Source: Cytomitobacter sp965233735 (GTDB lineage Bacteria > Pseudomonadota > Alphaproteobacteria > CAJXXZ01 > 1604HC). Taken from it: a DNA stretch of 64,000 nucleotides. The notes below the pieces were generated by a model that was given only the letters and a program-made list of their open reading frames with translations, made no database searches and was not told where the DNA came from. Positions 18,401 to 26,312 of the stretch are shown one piece after another. The translations under genes were made by a program, and so were the position numbers. The stretch's first letter is position 1, and each line of letters opens with the position of its first letter. Where the stretch lies: NCBI GenBank assembly GCA_965233735.1, contig OZ247501.1, positions 62,001-126,000 on the forward strand, written 5' to 3'.

Positions 18401-20537
18401 AAGCGAACTGGAAAACAGGCAATCAATAGAATTAAGCGAATTGGAAAACAGGCAATCAATAGAATTAAGCGAATTGGAAAACAGGCAATCAATAGAATTA
18501 AGCGAATTGGAAAAAAGGAAATCAATAGAATTAAGCGAATTGGAAAAAAGGAAATCAATAGAATTAAGCGAATTGGAAGAAACAAAAACACTAGAAAAAA
18601 AAGCACCATCGCATCCTAAGATTGTAAGTAAAGTAACTACAAAAGCACCTACTAGCAGAAGAGATGAAAAAAAAAGAAAAAAACTTGAAAGAATAGAATC
18701 TGAAAGAATAGAGTCTGAAAGAATAGAGTCTGAAAGAATAGAGTCTGAAAGAATAGAGTCTGAAAGAATAGAATTTGAAGAGTTTGAAGAAAGGAAAGAA
18801 ATTATTAACAGTTGGAATAAAGAGATAACTATAGTAGCAGGCGATATGGCTATAAGTGACTTTTCAATAATAAAAAACAATATGGAGAAATTAATTAATG
18901 AAGAAAGAATAAGAAGATTAACAATAGAAGATGAATTTGAAAATGAAAATAGTATAAAAATCATGAAATCAAAAACTGAAGAAATAAAGGCATCAGATGC
19001 AAGAAAAATTCTTAGCCAGTTAGAAGATCCATCTAGCCCTAGCTTTGAAGTGGATAGTCAGTCAGAAATAAGTGAAGATTATGAAAAATCTTTTGAAGAA
19101 ATTTGTAAAGAAGCTAAAGAAGAACAAATGCAAATACTAAAAAAAGATGGTCACTTTATTATAAAAAATAATGATTTGGAAGCTAATCATAGCATGCGAA
19201 AAGGATACATGAAAAGTATCTTGGCTGGAACTAAAATGTTAATGTCAAAGTCTTTTGATAGAACACTTAAAGGTGAATTGGAAAGTGAAATAACAAATAT
19301 TGAAAAATTTATCAAACATTTTGAATGGTCACTATACTGTTCATCTGATAAGTATTTTGAAGAATACTGTGATTGTTTGTATGATCTTGTGGTTATAAGA
19401 GAGAAAGCCAAGCGTGCTCTATGCATTGAAAAAAGATCAAGCAAAAATGATAGTGGTGTGTTTTTAAGTAGAACAAAAAGTTTTAATGAAATAAAAAGAA
19501 CAGGAAAGTGTGAACAAACAGGATATAACCGTGCAACAGAATCTTCAAAATCAAAATCTAGAGTCAAACAATCAAATAGCACAGCACCAACAAATCAAGG
19601 TAAAAGAAAAAGAGAAAACACAGCTAATAAAGCTACAAAAACAGAATCTTCCAATAGATCAAGAGCTGGGTCTGCAGCAGCACCAACTGGCGTATCAACA
19701 AATAGTGCGGTAGCAACATCTAAAAATAAAAATGGTAATGAAAGAGCAGCAAATGCCAGGTCAAGCAGTGTACTTAGTGTGAAGAGCTTTATTAATCTAG
19801 ATGGACTTGATCAAGCAAAAGGCGCTGATGTGGAAGAATGTAGTCTTATGTCTGAATCAATTGCTAATCAACAAAATAACATAGGAGTAAAACCTGGTAG
19901 TTTTTTGTCTTCATCAAAAATGAATAGTTTGTTAGATAAAACAAAAATAGAAAGTAAAATAAAAAAACAAGATAGAAAAGAACAAGAAGAACAAATAAGG
20001 AAAAACAATAAAGAAGAAAAAGAAAAAAGAGAAAAAGAAATAGAAGAAAATAGAAAACTTCAATTAGCTGAAGCAAGAAATAAAGTGGAAAAAGCAAAAA
20101 GATCACATAGTGCAAATGTATTCAGATCAAATAGCACAGCACCAACAAATCAAGGTGAAAGAAAAAGAGCAAATACACTAGATCAAGCTAATAAAGCTCC
20201 AAAAGAAATAGAGGCAGCAAGAGTTGCATTTCGAGTAAAAAAAGACTTGGAAAAATCAGAATCTTCTAATAATGAAGCAGTACCAAGAGCTGGATCTGAT
20301 GTTAAAGCACAATCTAGATCAAAAAATGAACCTGCTGTTGTACCATCTAGATCAAGAGCTGGGTCTGCAGCTCTAACTACTCCAAAAGCACTTAAGCCAA
20401 GAGCTGTATTTAGGCCAAAAGATGGGCCTGATGCTATACCAATGCCAGTTAGGCCAAGGCCAGCTGATAAAGTAAATATTCCTCATCGTGATATAACTGA
20501 TGCCCAAATAACCTCTAAATACATTAATACAAAATAA
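15468..20537 (+). CDS. Giant secreted coiled-coil and repeat protein, unknown function
   Basis: 1689 residues, no family recognised. It begins with a signal peptide ending near C-A-D (about 1-22). A globular ~270-residue part follows, then a long Glu/Lys/Gln-rich coiled coil (about 290-700) built from repeats of E-H-E-A-K-V-E-E-L-R-K-S-L-E-E-K. A second mixed region contains five 11-residue repeats E-L-S-E-L-E-N-R-Q-S-I (about 978-1040) and about six 5-residue repeats E-R-I-E-S (about 1074-1103). The last ~350 residues are basic, low-complexity and contain duplicated S-N-S-T-A-P-T-N-Q-G and R-S-R-A-G-S-A segments. TAAAAT ends 7 nt before the ATG. Lineage-specific exported proteins like this are often host-interaction or surface proteins; that is inference. 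Confidence 0.7.
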   Translation: MNRKNLLCLLAVSFLVEQPCADNEMHVDSKTNPRSEYFNILHKSLINHFTNEKSAMREKNNFFYDIKDDQALLFFYNMDSNKNNFHKKPNDFNTKDVVVFKNSSVLKFRNFIEKSKNHNGDVNINTNELFDFCQSNDVNHFNQDIFITSYLAAIARNNKVVKNNANALIYSIITADANKQVSIVGMEPVKEISPEDVSDILNVKDFDEEFLNKLHNSQNCDLGTAFYMFVKSAINDLKEKIESPNYSTDFIKYLTESIFYVQGKKTDKQNNFENQTNEVVIEFDIEEQFDRKSQLLKELEVAEREVINAQLKALKAKAEHEAKVEELRKSLEEKDAVLQAQIAELESENLSNKSMQRNSLLELENAEREIINSKFELEAQIANLEYEKLNNEFMQTNALFEYEAKFNSITEENTRTKSQLKVEHEAKIEELRKSLEEKVALQAQIANLESEKLSNESMQRNALLELENAEREIINSKFELEAQIANLESENLSNKSMQRNFEMQTNALFEFEAKFNLITEENTRTKSQLKVEHEAKVEELRKSLEEKVALQAQIEKLESENLSNKSMQRNSLLELEVAKREVINAQLKISEANAIKESQLMQAKAEHEAKVEELRKSLEEKDAVLQAQIENLEYEKLVMLSEYNLRERNLLEEFETERREVINAQLNDFLEFGARFNAMSENNDRKELQLSQAKAIISIGIKRGKKLYSSFQLQKRFVENLKSQLKTEIENNNKPYNTTDIFKEKLSAMCGQANVESLLTYIENNQQLQCQLNETFNNFDANLSKIINNINVGRYFAVIKCFEYICDNLRLAQQNSTEKKKSLMLPKILTLNSEVSGDSVNANNPVYANSQHEIDITLAMKLASKCNKDLFKRMQHAQNHGTYYDIVNIIKNSDLKFQQIYKESSPTLNIEGTPASQVLDRSGTHFSLSIEEKEDVVAKINGIIKILLVREEDNKILKSGYDNLIKNVKNAKRVSAESSELENRQSIELSELENRQSIELSELENRQSIELSELEKRKSIELSELEKRKSIELSELEETKTLEKKAPSHPKIVSKVTTKAPTSRRDEKKRKKLERIESERIESERIESERIESERIESERIEFEEFEERKEIINSWNKEITIVAGDMAISDFSIIKNNMEKLINEERIRRLTIEDEFENENSIKIMKSKTEEIKASDARKILSQLEDPSSPSFEVDSQSEISEDYEKSFEEICKEAKEEQMQILKKDGHFIIKNNDLEANHSMRKGYMKSILAGTKMLMSKSFDRTLKGELESEITNIEKFIKHFEWSLYCSSDKYFEEYCDCLYDLVVIREKAKRALCIEKRSSKNDSGVFLSRTKSFNEIKRTGKCEQTGYNRATESSKSKSRVKQSNSTAPTNQGKRKRENTANKATKTESSNRSRAGSAAAPTGVSTNSAVATSKNKNGNERAANARSSSVLSVKSFINLDGLDQAKGADVEECSLMSESIANQQNNIGVKPGSFLSSSKMNSLLDKTKIESKIKKQDRKEQEEQIRKNNKEEKEKREKEIEENRKLQLAEARNKVEKAKRSHSANVFRSNSTAPTNQGERKRANTLDQANKAPKEIEAARVAFRVKKDLEKSESSNNEAVPRAGSDVKAQSRSKNEPAVVPSRSRAGSAALTTPKALKPRAVFRPKDGPDAIPMPVRPRPADKVNIPHRDITDAQITSKYINTK
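16410..17345 (+). repeat. In-frame coiled-coil repeat block
   Basis: Four copies of a segment encoding E-H-E-A-K-(V/I)-E-E-L-R-K-S-L-E-E-K, beginning near 16420, 16733, 17059 and 17283. Interleaved copies encode L-E-S-E-N-L-S-N-K-S-M-Q-R-N and E-I-I-N-S-K-F-E-L-E. Several copies are nearly identical at the DNA level, so the array is young or homogenised. Confidence 0.8.
18399..18585 (+). repeat. 33-bp in-frame tandem repeat (11-residue unit)
   Basis: About five and a half tandem units encoding E-L-S-E-L-E-N/K-R-Q/K-S-I. The first copies (…N-R-Q…) and the last (…K-R-K…) form two sub-types. A multiple of 3 keeps the frame, so copy-number change would be tolerated. Confidence 0.85.
18688..18775 (+). 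repeat. 15-bp in-frame tandem repeat (E-R-I-E-S)
   Basis: About six copies of a 15-bp unit, GAAAGAATAGAGTCT with small variants, encoding E-R-I-E-S. Near-perfect units make it a good candidate for slipped-strand length variation. Confidence 0.85.
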
Positions 20538-20865
20538 CATTTATAATATAAATCTCTACAATTTAAAACAATTCATATTCTTAATTAAATTATTGATTCT
20601 ATGATAAATATTGACAAATAAAGTTATATGCATTTTGATTGTAAGCGCATGATTAAAAATATTATTTGCAAAGTTTTTCATTTGGCTTATAATCTATTTT
20701 AATTTCAATGTAGAGTATGTAATTTTCCAATATTGCAAAATTATTTTAAAAAATATGTTCGAAAAAAACGCAACTAATTAAAATTTCAAAATAATAAATC
20801 ACATAAATATTTATTATTCTTTTTATTAAATGTTGAAAAAAAAATTTTTGCTGATATTATGCATT
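20538..20865. other. Intergenic region, 328 bp, one weak promoter-like pair
   Basis: No gene is seen on either strand. A TTGCAA (20666-20671) and TATAAT (20688-20693) pair with a 16-bp spacer could drive the gene at 20866 with a long leader or a small RNA. Support is weak in so A+T-rich a sequence. Confidence 0.25.
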
Positions 20866-21741
20866 ATGAATAATAAATTTATATTAAATTTTGTATTGAT
20901 TTTTTCTATTAATGCAGATGTTTCAAATTGTGTTGAAAAATTGAATAGTGTTTGTAAAAGTAATCATGGAGTAAAGGATGCTAATGCTTTGATGTTTTAT
21001 GGTGAAAATGAAGCTTCAATTAGGTTTACAATGGACATTGATTATGGCGATAAAAATATTTTTAAGTCTCATGTTTCTTATTATACTACTGATAAACAAG
21101 CAATTGAAAATGTTAAGGATTTATTATTGCTTTCTAAAAAGTCTGGAAATAAGTTGAATTTTTCAGATTTGAGAAAAGTTTTGGTCAGTACTTTTGAGAA
21201 AAATTTTGTAAATATAGATAGTTTGAAATGTGACTCTATATTGAATGAAGAAGATAAAAAAACAATAGTTAACAAAAAAGTTATTGATGAATTATTGAAA
21301 TCTGAAATTCCACTATGTGATTTTTGCACGTTAGAAGAAAATGATGTTGCATTTTTTTATGACAACAAAGATGAAATAAAAAAGGCTATTGAAATGAAAA
21401 AAGCTGAAGAAAAGGAAAAAGAATTTATATATAATAAATCATTTACTATGTCTAGCACAATAGTAGAATTATTTTCAGATGAATCTAATTTTGATAATCA
21501 TAGTATAAAAGACAAGTTTAACTCTGCAATAAATGAAGCAAATAAAGAAGCACTTAAAAAAATAGAAGAAGCACTTAAAAAAATAGAAGAAGAAGCTAAA
21601 AAAAAAGGTGAAAAAATAAAAAAAGCAGCTAAAAAAGCACTTAAAAAAATAGAAGAAAAGCAGGCAGCAGAATATTTGATGGCTGTCCGTGATTCAGCTA
21701 AAGGGCCTGTACCAGGGTTAGATTTTGTAATAAATAATTAA
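20866..21741 (+). CDS. Secreted Lys/Glu-rich tailed protein, unknown function
   Basis: About 291 residues from the ATG at 20866, which starts a clean signal peptide (M-N-N-K-F-I-L-N-F-V-L-I-F-S-I-N-A); an in-frame ATG at 20830 would add 12 basic residues. A TATTAT box lies just upstream of the chosen start. The middle has paired cysteines (C-D-F-C). From about residue 225 there is a helical tail with repeats K-K-I-E-E-A-L-K-K and K-K-A-A-K-K-A-L, like the Lys/Ala tails of DNA-binding proteins but also like a plain charged helix. It follows the giant repeat protein and precedes infB. No family is recognised. Confidence 0.6.
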   Translation: MNNKFILNFVLIFSINADVSNCVEKLNSVCKSNHGVKDANALMFYGENEASIRFTMDIDYGDKNIFKSHVSYYTTDKQAIENVKDLLLLSKKSGNKLNFSDLRKVLVSTFEKNFVNIDSLKCDSILNEEDKKTIVNKKVIDELLKSEIPLCDFCTLEENDVAFFYDNKDEIKKAIEMKKAEEKEKEFIYNKSFTMSSTIVELFSDESNFDNHSIKDKFNSAINEANKEALKKIEEALKKIEEEAKKKGEKIKKAAKKALKKIEEKQAAEYLMAVRDSAKGPVPGLDFVINN

Positions 21742-22009
21742 TAAATAATAAATAAATTTGAGCAGGAAAAAATGCTACTAAAATTCTTTCGTTGTTCTAA
21801 TAATATTTTCTTAGGTTAAAAATAATTTTATGTCAGTAATTTTTAATTTAATTATCAAAAGTAATAGTAAATAAAAAAAATAACAATATAAAATCTCATT
21901 GTTAAAATTAATAATTAGTATTGATAAAATACCTTTTATAAATAAATATACGTAAAAAATCATTATACTATTTAGATTGTTGTGGTTTTTCTATATAATT
22001 ATGGGATAG
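21742..22009. other. Intergenic region, 268 bp, nothing recognised except a -10 box
   Basis: Very A+T-rich with no ORF or structured RNA I can support. TATAAT at 21994-21999 lies 10 nt before the infB start and may be its -10 box. Confidence 0.3.
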
Positions 22010-25000
22010 ATGAATTATACTGTAAACGATAGAAATAATAAAAAAGTACCAGTGGAAATCAAAGGGAAATTTAAAAAATCTGTAAAAAACGATAATGTTA
22101 AAAGCGCTAGCTCTTTGTCTAATAGTGAAAGAACAGCAAGGTCTGATGCTTTTACTAATTTCAAGGATTTGCAAAAAAAGCCTATTATTGCCAGAAGTGC
22201 TGAGAGAAAACCTTTTATGGAAAGAAAACCTCTTGATAGTAAGCTTTATGGAGGAAATGCTAGTAGATCATTTGACAGCGGACGAAGGTCATATGCTAGA
22301 CCTGATGGGCTTACAAGGTCTTCTGATCGTGCAAGGTCCTTTGATGTTAGCAAGCCTAATGATGCTGCAGGAAAATTTTCAGATCGAAGAACTAGGCCAT
22401 TTAATAGCAATTTTGCTTATTCTGGGGTTACAGGAAGGTCATTCAATAGAGCATCAGAAAGTGGTGTAGGGGTAGAAAAACCATTTGATTCTAAAAATCC
22501 TGCATACTCTGGAACAACAAGAAGATTCGAAACTCGCAAACCATTTGATCGAGGTTTTCATGGTGAAAATGGAGCTGCATCTAGATCATTTGCTAGACCA
22601 GATAGTGTTTCTTACTCTGAAAGATTTAAGAATAGAAGTTATGAAGCGCGCGCTCCTCGCAAAAGTTTTGATGAAAGCGGAGTTGCCAAGAATAATATTG
22701 CTAGAGAAAATGCTAAAAAAGATTTATTAAATAAAACAATGTCTGGTAATTTATTTAACCCTTTAAACAAAATTTTAAAAAGCGAAGATGAAGGAAGAAA
22801 AATTTTCAGAACTTATACTCCAAAACCTACTGCAAATAGGTTTAATAGGGGTGGTAGTTTTGATAATAGGGGTAGAGGGTTCTCAGGAGATAGAAATAGT
22901 TCTTTTTCAGGAGATAGAAACTCTAGATTTGGCAAGCCAGGATTTTCAAGGCCATTTAATAATAATGCAGGAGGATTCTCAAGGCCATTCAATAATAATG
23001 CAGGAGGGTTCTCAAGGCCATTTAATAAACCAGGAGGATTTTCAAGACCGTTTAATAATAGTGCTGGAGGATTTTCAAGGCCGTTTAATAATAGTGCAGG
23101 AGGGTTTTCAAGGCCATTTAGTAGGCCTGGGGACTTCTCTAAATCAAAGCCTCCTTTTCAAAAATCATTTGGAGCAGGTAGTTTTGCACCAAAGTCTTTC
23201 CCAGGAAGTGAAAATAGAAAATTTTCGTCTGCAAAAAAGAAATTTTCAAGGCCAGATTTTTCAGGAGATAAAAGAACCAATAGATTCAGAAATGATGAAT
23301 CTAATATGTCACAAGCGAGATTTTCACATCAATTATTAGGAAAAATAAATTCTGCTGATGATGTTGAGATGGATTCATCTTACTCATACAGACGTTCTAG
23401 AGTAATGAGAAAAGCTAGAGAAACTACTGTTGTTAGAAATGTATCAATTCCATTTGAAGGAATAGAAGCTTCTAGTTTGGCTAATAAAATGGCTGTAAAA
23501 CTAAACATTTTACAATTCAAATTGAAAGAGTTGAACATTGTTGGGTTGATAGATGCTCAAATTGCTTTGGCGATAGTAGAAGAAATGGGTCACTCGGGTC
23601 ATATAGAGGCTCAAGAAATTGATATTAAGGCGGATGTAGGAAATATGGAAAAATACAAATCTAGGTGTCCGATTGTAACTATTGTAGGACATGTTGATCA
23701 CGGAAAAACTTCTTTGCTAGACTCTTTAAGAAAAAGCAATGTGGCTTCTGGTGAATCAGGTGGAATAACACAGGCTATAGGGGCTTCTCAGGTGTTTTTA
23801 AAGAAAGATAAATTTGTTACTTTTGTGGATACTCCTGGTCATGAAGCATTCACATCTATGAGAATTAGAGGAGTGGAAATTACTGATATAGTTGTGTTGG
23901 TAATTGCTGCAGATGATGGAATCAAAGATCAAACTATAGAAGCTATTCAACATATTAAAAGCGCAAAAGTTCCTTTTATTGTTTGTTATACAAAAATTGA
24001 TAAAGGTGTTTCTAATATAGATAAAATCAGACAACAATTATTAATTCATGAAGTTATGGTTGAGTCTTTAGGTGGAGATATTTTGGAAGTTGAAGTTTCA
24101 GCAATGAAAAACAAGAATCTTGATAAGCTGTTAGAGGTATTATTATTGCAAGCTGAAATGTTAGAACTTAAATCTGATTATAGTTGCATGTCTAGTGGTA
24201 TTGTTTTGGAGTCTAAATTAGATAAACATAGAGGTCCAGTTGCAACTGTTTTGATTAAAAATGGTCTTTTGAAGTATGGTAGCTATTTTGTAGTTGGAAA
24301 CACTTATGGAAAAGTAAGGGCTATGATTTTATCAGATGGAAAGCAAATAAAAGAAGCAACTGCATCAATGCCTGTAGAAATCATGGGATTCAATGATGTT
24401 CCGGAACCTGGTTCTTCATTTATAGAAGTGGAAACAGAGAAAGAAGCTAAAAAAGCTGTTGAATACCGTGTAGATATTGCTCAAAAAGTAAAAGTTGAAA
24501 AAAATGAAGTTAATATTTTAGATTTCTTCAATAAAGAAGAAAATGAAAAGCTAAACTTTATTATAAAATCAGATGTATCTGGTTCTTTGGAAGCTATTAT
24601 AGCTGCTATTTCTAAAATAGAGTATGAAGGCATAGATATTAATATTGTAGGAAAGGGTAATGGAGCAATTAATGAAAGTGACGTGTTGTTAGCAAAAACA
24701 ACTCAATCCACAATTGTAAGCTTTAAAGTTAGTGTTTCTTCTGCAAATTCTAAGCTTGCTGAGCAAAGCTTAGTTAAGATTAAGAAGTTTTCTGTTATTT
24801 ATGAACTATTAGACTATATTAAAGGATTGGCTGAAGGTATTTTAGCTCCTGATGAAGAAGAAGAAATCTTGGGTAAAGCTGTTATTAAAGAAATTTTTGT
24901 TAAGAAAAAATTGGGAACTATTGCCGGATGTGGAGTTGAAGAAGGAATTATTAAGCTAAAGTCTAAAGGTAGAGTAGTAAGAAATGGTAAAGAAATTTAC

Positions 25001-25162
25001 ACTGGTGATATTATTAGTTTGAAACAAAGGCAATATGATAAAGTGGAAATGCCAGCAAATCAAGAATGTGGTATTATGATTTCAGGATTTAGTGATTTTC
25101 ATATAGGAGATACAATAGAAAGCTTTATAGTAAAGAAAATAGAAAAAAGCACTGAAGAGTAA
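22010..25162 (+). CDS. infB: Translation initiation factor IF-2
   Basis: 1050 residues. IF2 is the GTPase that brings initiator tRNA to the 30S subunit and promotes 50S joining. Residues 1-470 are a low-complexity, Arg/Phe/Gly/Ser-rich region with six G-F-S-R-P-F-N repeats. An IF2_N domain follows (S-I-P-F-E-G-I...G-H-S-G-H-I), then the G domain: G-H-V-D-H-G-K-T (G1, about 560), D-T-P-G-H-E-A-F (G3), and T-K-I-D (G4, 661-664) where the family has N-K-I-D. Beta-barrel and C2 domains follow to the end (G-D-T-I-E). Usual upstream partners nusA and rimP are not adjacent. Confidence 0.93.
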   Translation: MNYTVNDRNNKKVPVEIKGKFKKSVKNDNVKSASSLSNSERTARSDAFTNFKDLQKKPIIARSAERKPFMERKPLDSKLYGGNASRSFDSGRRSYARPDGLTRSSDRARSFDVSKPNDAAGKFSDRRTRPFNSNFAYSGVTGRSFNRASESGVGVEKPFDSKNPAYSGTTRRFETRKPFDRGFHGENGAASRSFARPDSVSYSERFKNRSYEARAPRKSFDESGVAKNNIARENAKKDLLNKTMSGNLFNPLNKILKSEDEGRKIFRTYTPKPTANRFNRGGSFDNRGRGFSGDRNSSFSGDRNSRFGKPGFSRPFNNNAGGFSRPFNNNAGGFSRPFNKPGGFSRPFNNSAGGFSRPFNNSAGGFSRPFSRPGDFSKSKPPFQKSFGAGSFAPKSFPGSENRKFSSAKKKFSRPDFSGDKRTNRFRNDESNMSQARFSHQLLGKINSADDVEMDSSYSYRRSRVMRKARETTVVRNVSIPFEGIEASSLANKMAVKLNILQFKLKELNIVGLIDAQIALAIVEEMGHSGHIEAQEIDIKADVGNMEKYKSRCPIVTIVGHVDHGKTSLLDSLRKSNVASGESGGITQAIGASQVFLKKDKFVTFVDTPGHEAFTSMRIRGVEITDIVVLVIAADDGIKDQTIEAIQHIKSAKVPFIVCYTKIDKGVSNIDKIRQQLLIHEVMVESLGGDILEVEVSAMKNKNLDKLLEVLLLQAEMLELKSDYSCMSSGIVLESKLDKHRGPVATVLIKNGLLKYGSYFVVGNTYGKVRAMILSDGKQIKEATASMPVEIMGFNDVPEPGSSFIEVETEKEAKKAVEYRVDIAQKVKVEKNEVNILDFFNKEENEKLNFIIKSDVSGSLEAIIAAISKIEYEGIDINIVGKGNGAINESDVLLAKTTQSTIVSFKVSVSSANSKLAEQSLVKIKKFSVIYELLDYIKGLAEGILAPDEEEEILGKAVIKEIFVKKKLGTIAGCGVEEGIIKLKSKGRVVRNGKEIYTGDIISLKQRQYDKVEMPANQECGIMISGFSDFHIGDTIESFIVKKIEKSTEE
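22938..23130 (+). repeat. Tandem G-F-S-R-P-F-N repeats inside infB
   Basis: Six repeats of about 30-36 bp, each encoding G-F-S-R-P-F-N with N-N/S-A-G spacers. All keep the frame. The composition (Arg, Phe, Gly, Asn) resembles disordered RNA-binding segments. Confidence 0.8.
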
Positions 25163-25197
25163 ATTGAAATGCTCAAGTTTTTAATATAACATTAAGC

Positions 25198-26256
25198 ATG
25201 AAAAAAATATGTTATATTTTAGGTTGTTTGTCTTTATTTGCTATGGATAATAACAATCTCTATGAAGCACTAGAAGGTGAAAATTATATTACGTCTCATT
25301 GTCATAAAAAAGTTGATTCAGAAATTTGTCAATTGCGTAGTTTATTATCACTAAAAGCACATTTGTTAAACCAATATGATCGCTACAGGATATTATATGC
25401 AAATCTAAGTGCGATGGAATATAGAAAGCGTTATTATTTACTTTTGATACAAGATGCTTGCTATTTTTTGGATGTTGAAAAAGCAAGTAAAAAAGAAAAA
25501 GAGAGAAGATCAAAAAAATCGATGCAAAGTTTTTATGATAGTAATATTTTAAAAGATTTAGCCAGAAATTTATATAAATATAATGAAATATTAAAATGTA
25601 GCTTGAAAATGCTTTGCAACCTAGATGCAGAAGATAATAATTATTTACATAACAAAGAATCAATATTGAAAAGTATGTTTCTAGGATCTGAAAAAGCATT
25701 TGATTATATAGACTCAGTTAGTCATAAAAGTGCAGATAAATGTGTGGCAAATATTGGTAGACAAGCTAGACATGATAATACTTTAAAATGTTTTCTTGAT
25801 TCATATTATTATGAGAGCGAAGCAATTAAAAATGTAGAAAAAACACTTAAATCATATAATGATCAATGTAGAAAAAACACTTAAATCATATAATGATCAG
25901 TCTAGATTTCATAAATTTTCTTTGGCAATTAAAAAAACAACCTTAATTTATTTATTGAAGAGTGTCTAGAGCATGGTATTTTTGTGATAAAAGAATTGAA
26001 TGATAAACATGCTAAAGATACTTCTGAATTTAATGAATTTATGAATAAAAAGATATTAGATCTATGTACTGCAGTGAATCAATGTAATCATGATTTTGTA
26101 GAGTGCATAAAAGAACTTTGTATTGATAGCATGACTAATGATTTGCCTAGTATTTTAGAAGAAAATAGACTTTTCTTTGTTTCTCTATTTCATGAAAAAA
26201 GATCACTTGAGTTAAAATCTTATTTTATAAATATTAATTCTATTGAAATTAAATAA
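25198..26256 (+). pseudogene. Broken secreted-protein gene (two frame-breaking indels)
   Basis: The first part (25198-25884) encodes a signal peptide (M-K-K-I-C-Y-I-L-G-C-L-S-L-F-A) and a mostly helical, Cys-containing protein that stops abruptly. A perfect 34-bp tandem duplication (25831-25864 and 25865-25898) causes this stop. Reading on without the extra copy continues for about 20 codons. Adding one A to the A7 run near 25930 then joins the frame to the segment 25957-26256 (E-E-C-L-E-H-G...). So a gene of about 345 codons has been interrupted twice. No family is recognised. A sequencing error at the A-run is possible, but the 34-bp duplication looks real. Confidence 0.6.
25831..25898 (+). 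repeat. Perfect 34-bp tandem duplication
   Basis: Two adjacent identical 34-bp copies starting AATGTAGAAA and ending ATGATC. 34 is not a multiple of 3, so the second copy shifts the reading frame of the surrounding gene. Confidence 0.95.
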
Positions 26257-26312
26257 ACTATTGACAAAATGTATATAGAAAACAAAAATTTTGTGGAATC
26301 TATATTTAAAAA

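Noticed and set aside
18239..18964. 241-residue minus-strand ORF rich in Ser/Asn/Leu inside the giant protein gene
   Set aside because: It is the antisense shadow of the E-L-S-E-L-E and E-R-I-E-S repeats; it has no start context of its own.
22095..23339. Series of +2 frame ORFs inside the infB N-terminus
   Set aside because: They arise from the repetitive, stop-poor coding of the Arg/Phe/Gly-rich region; the infB frame is continuous through all of them.
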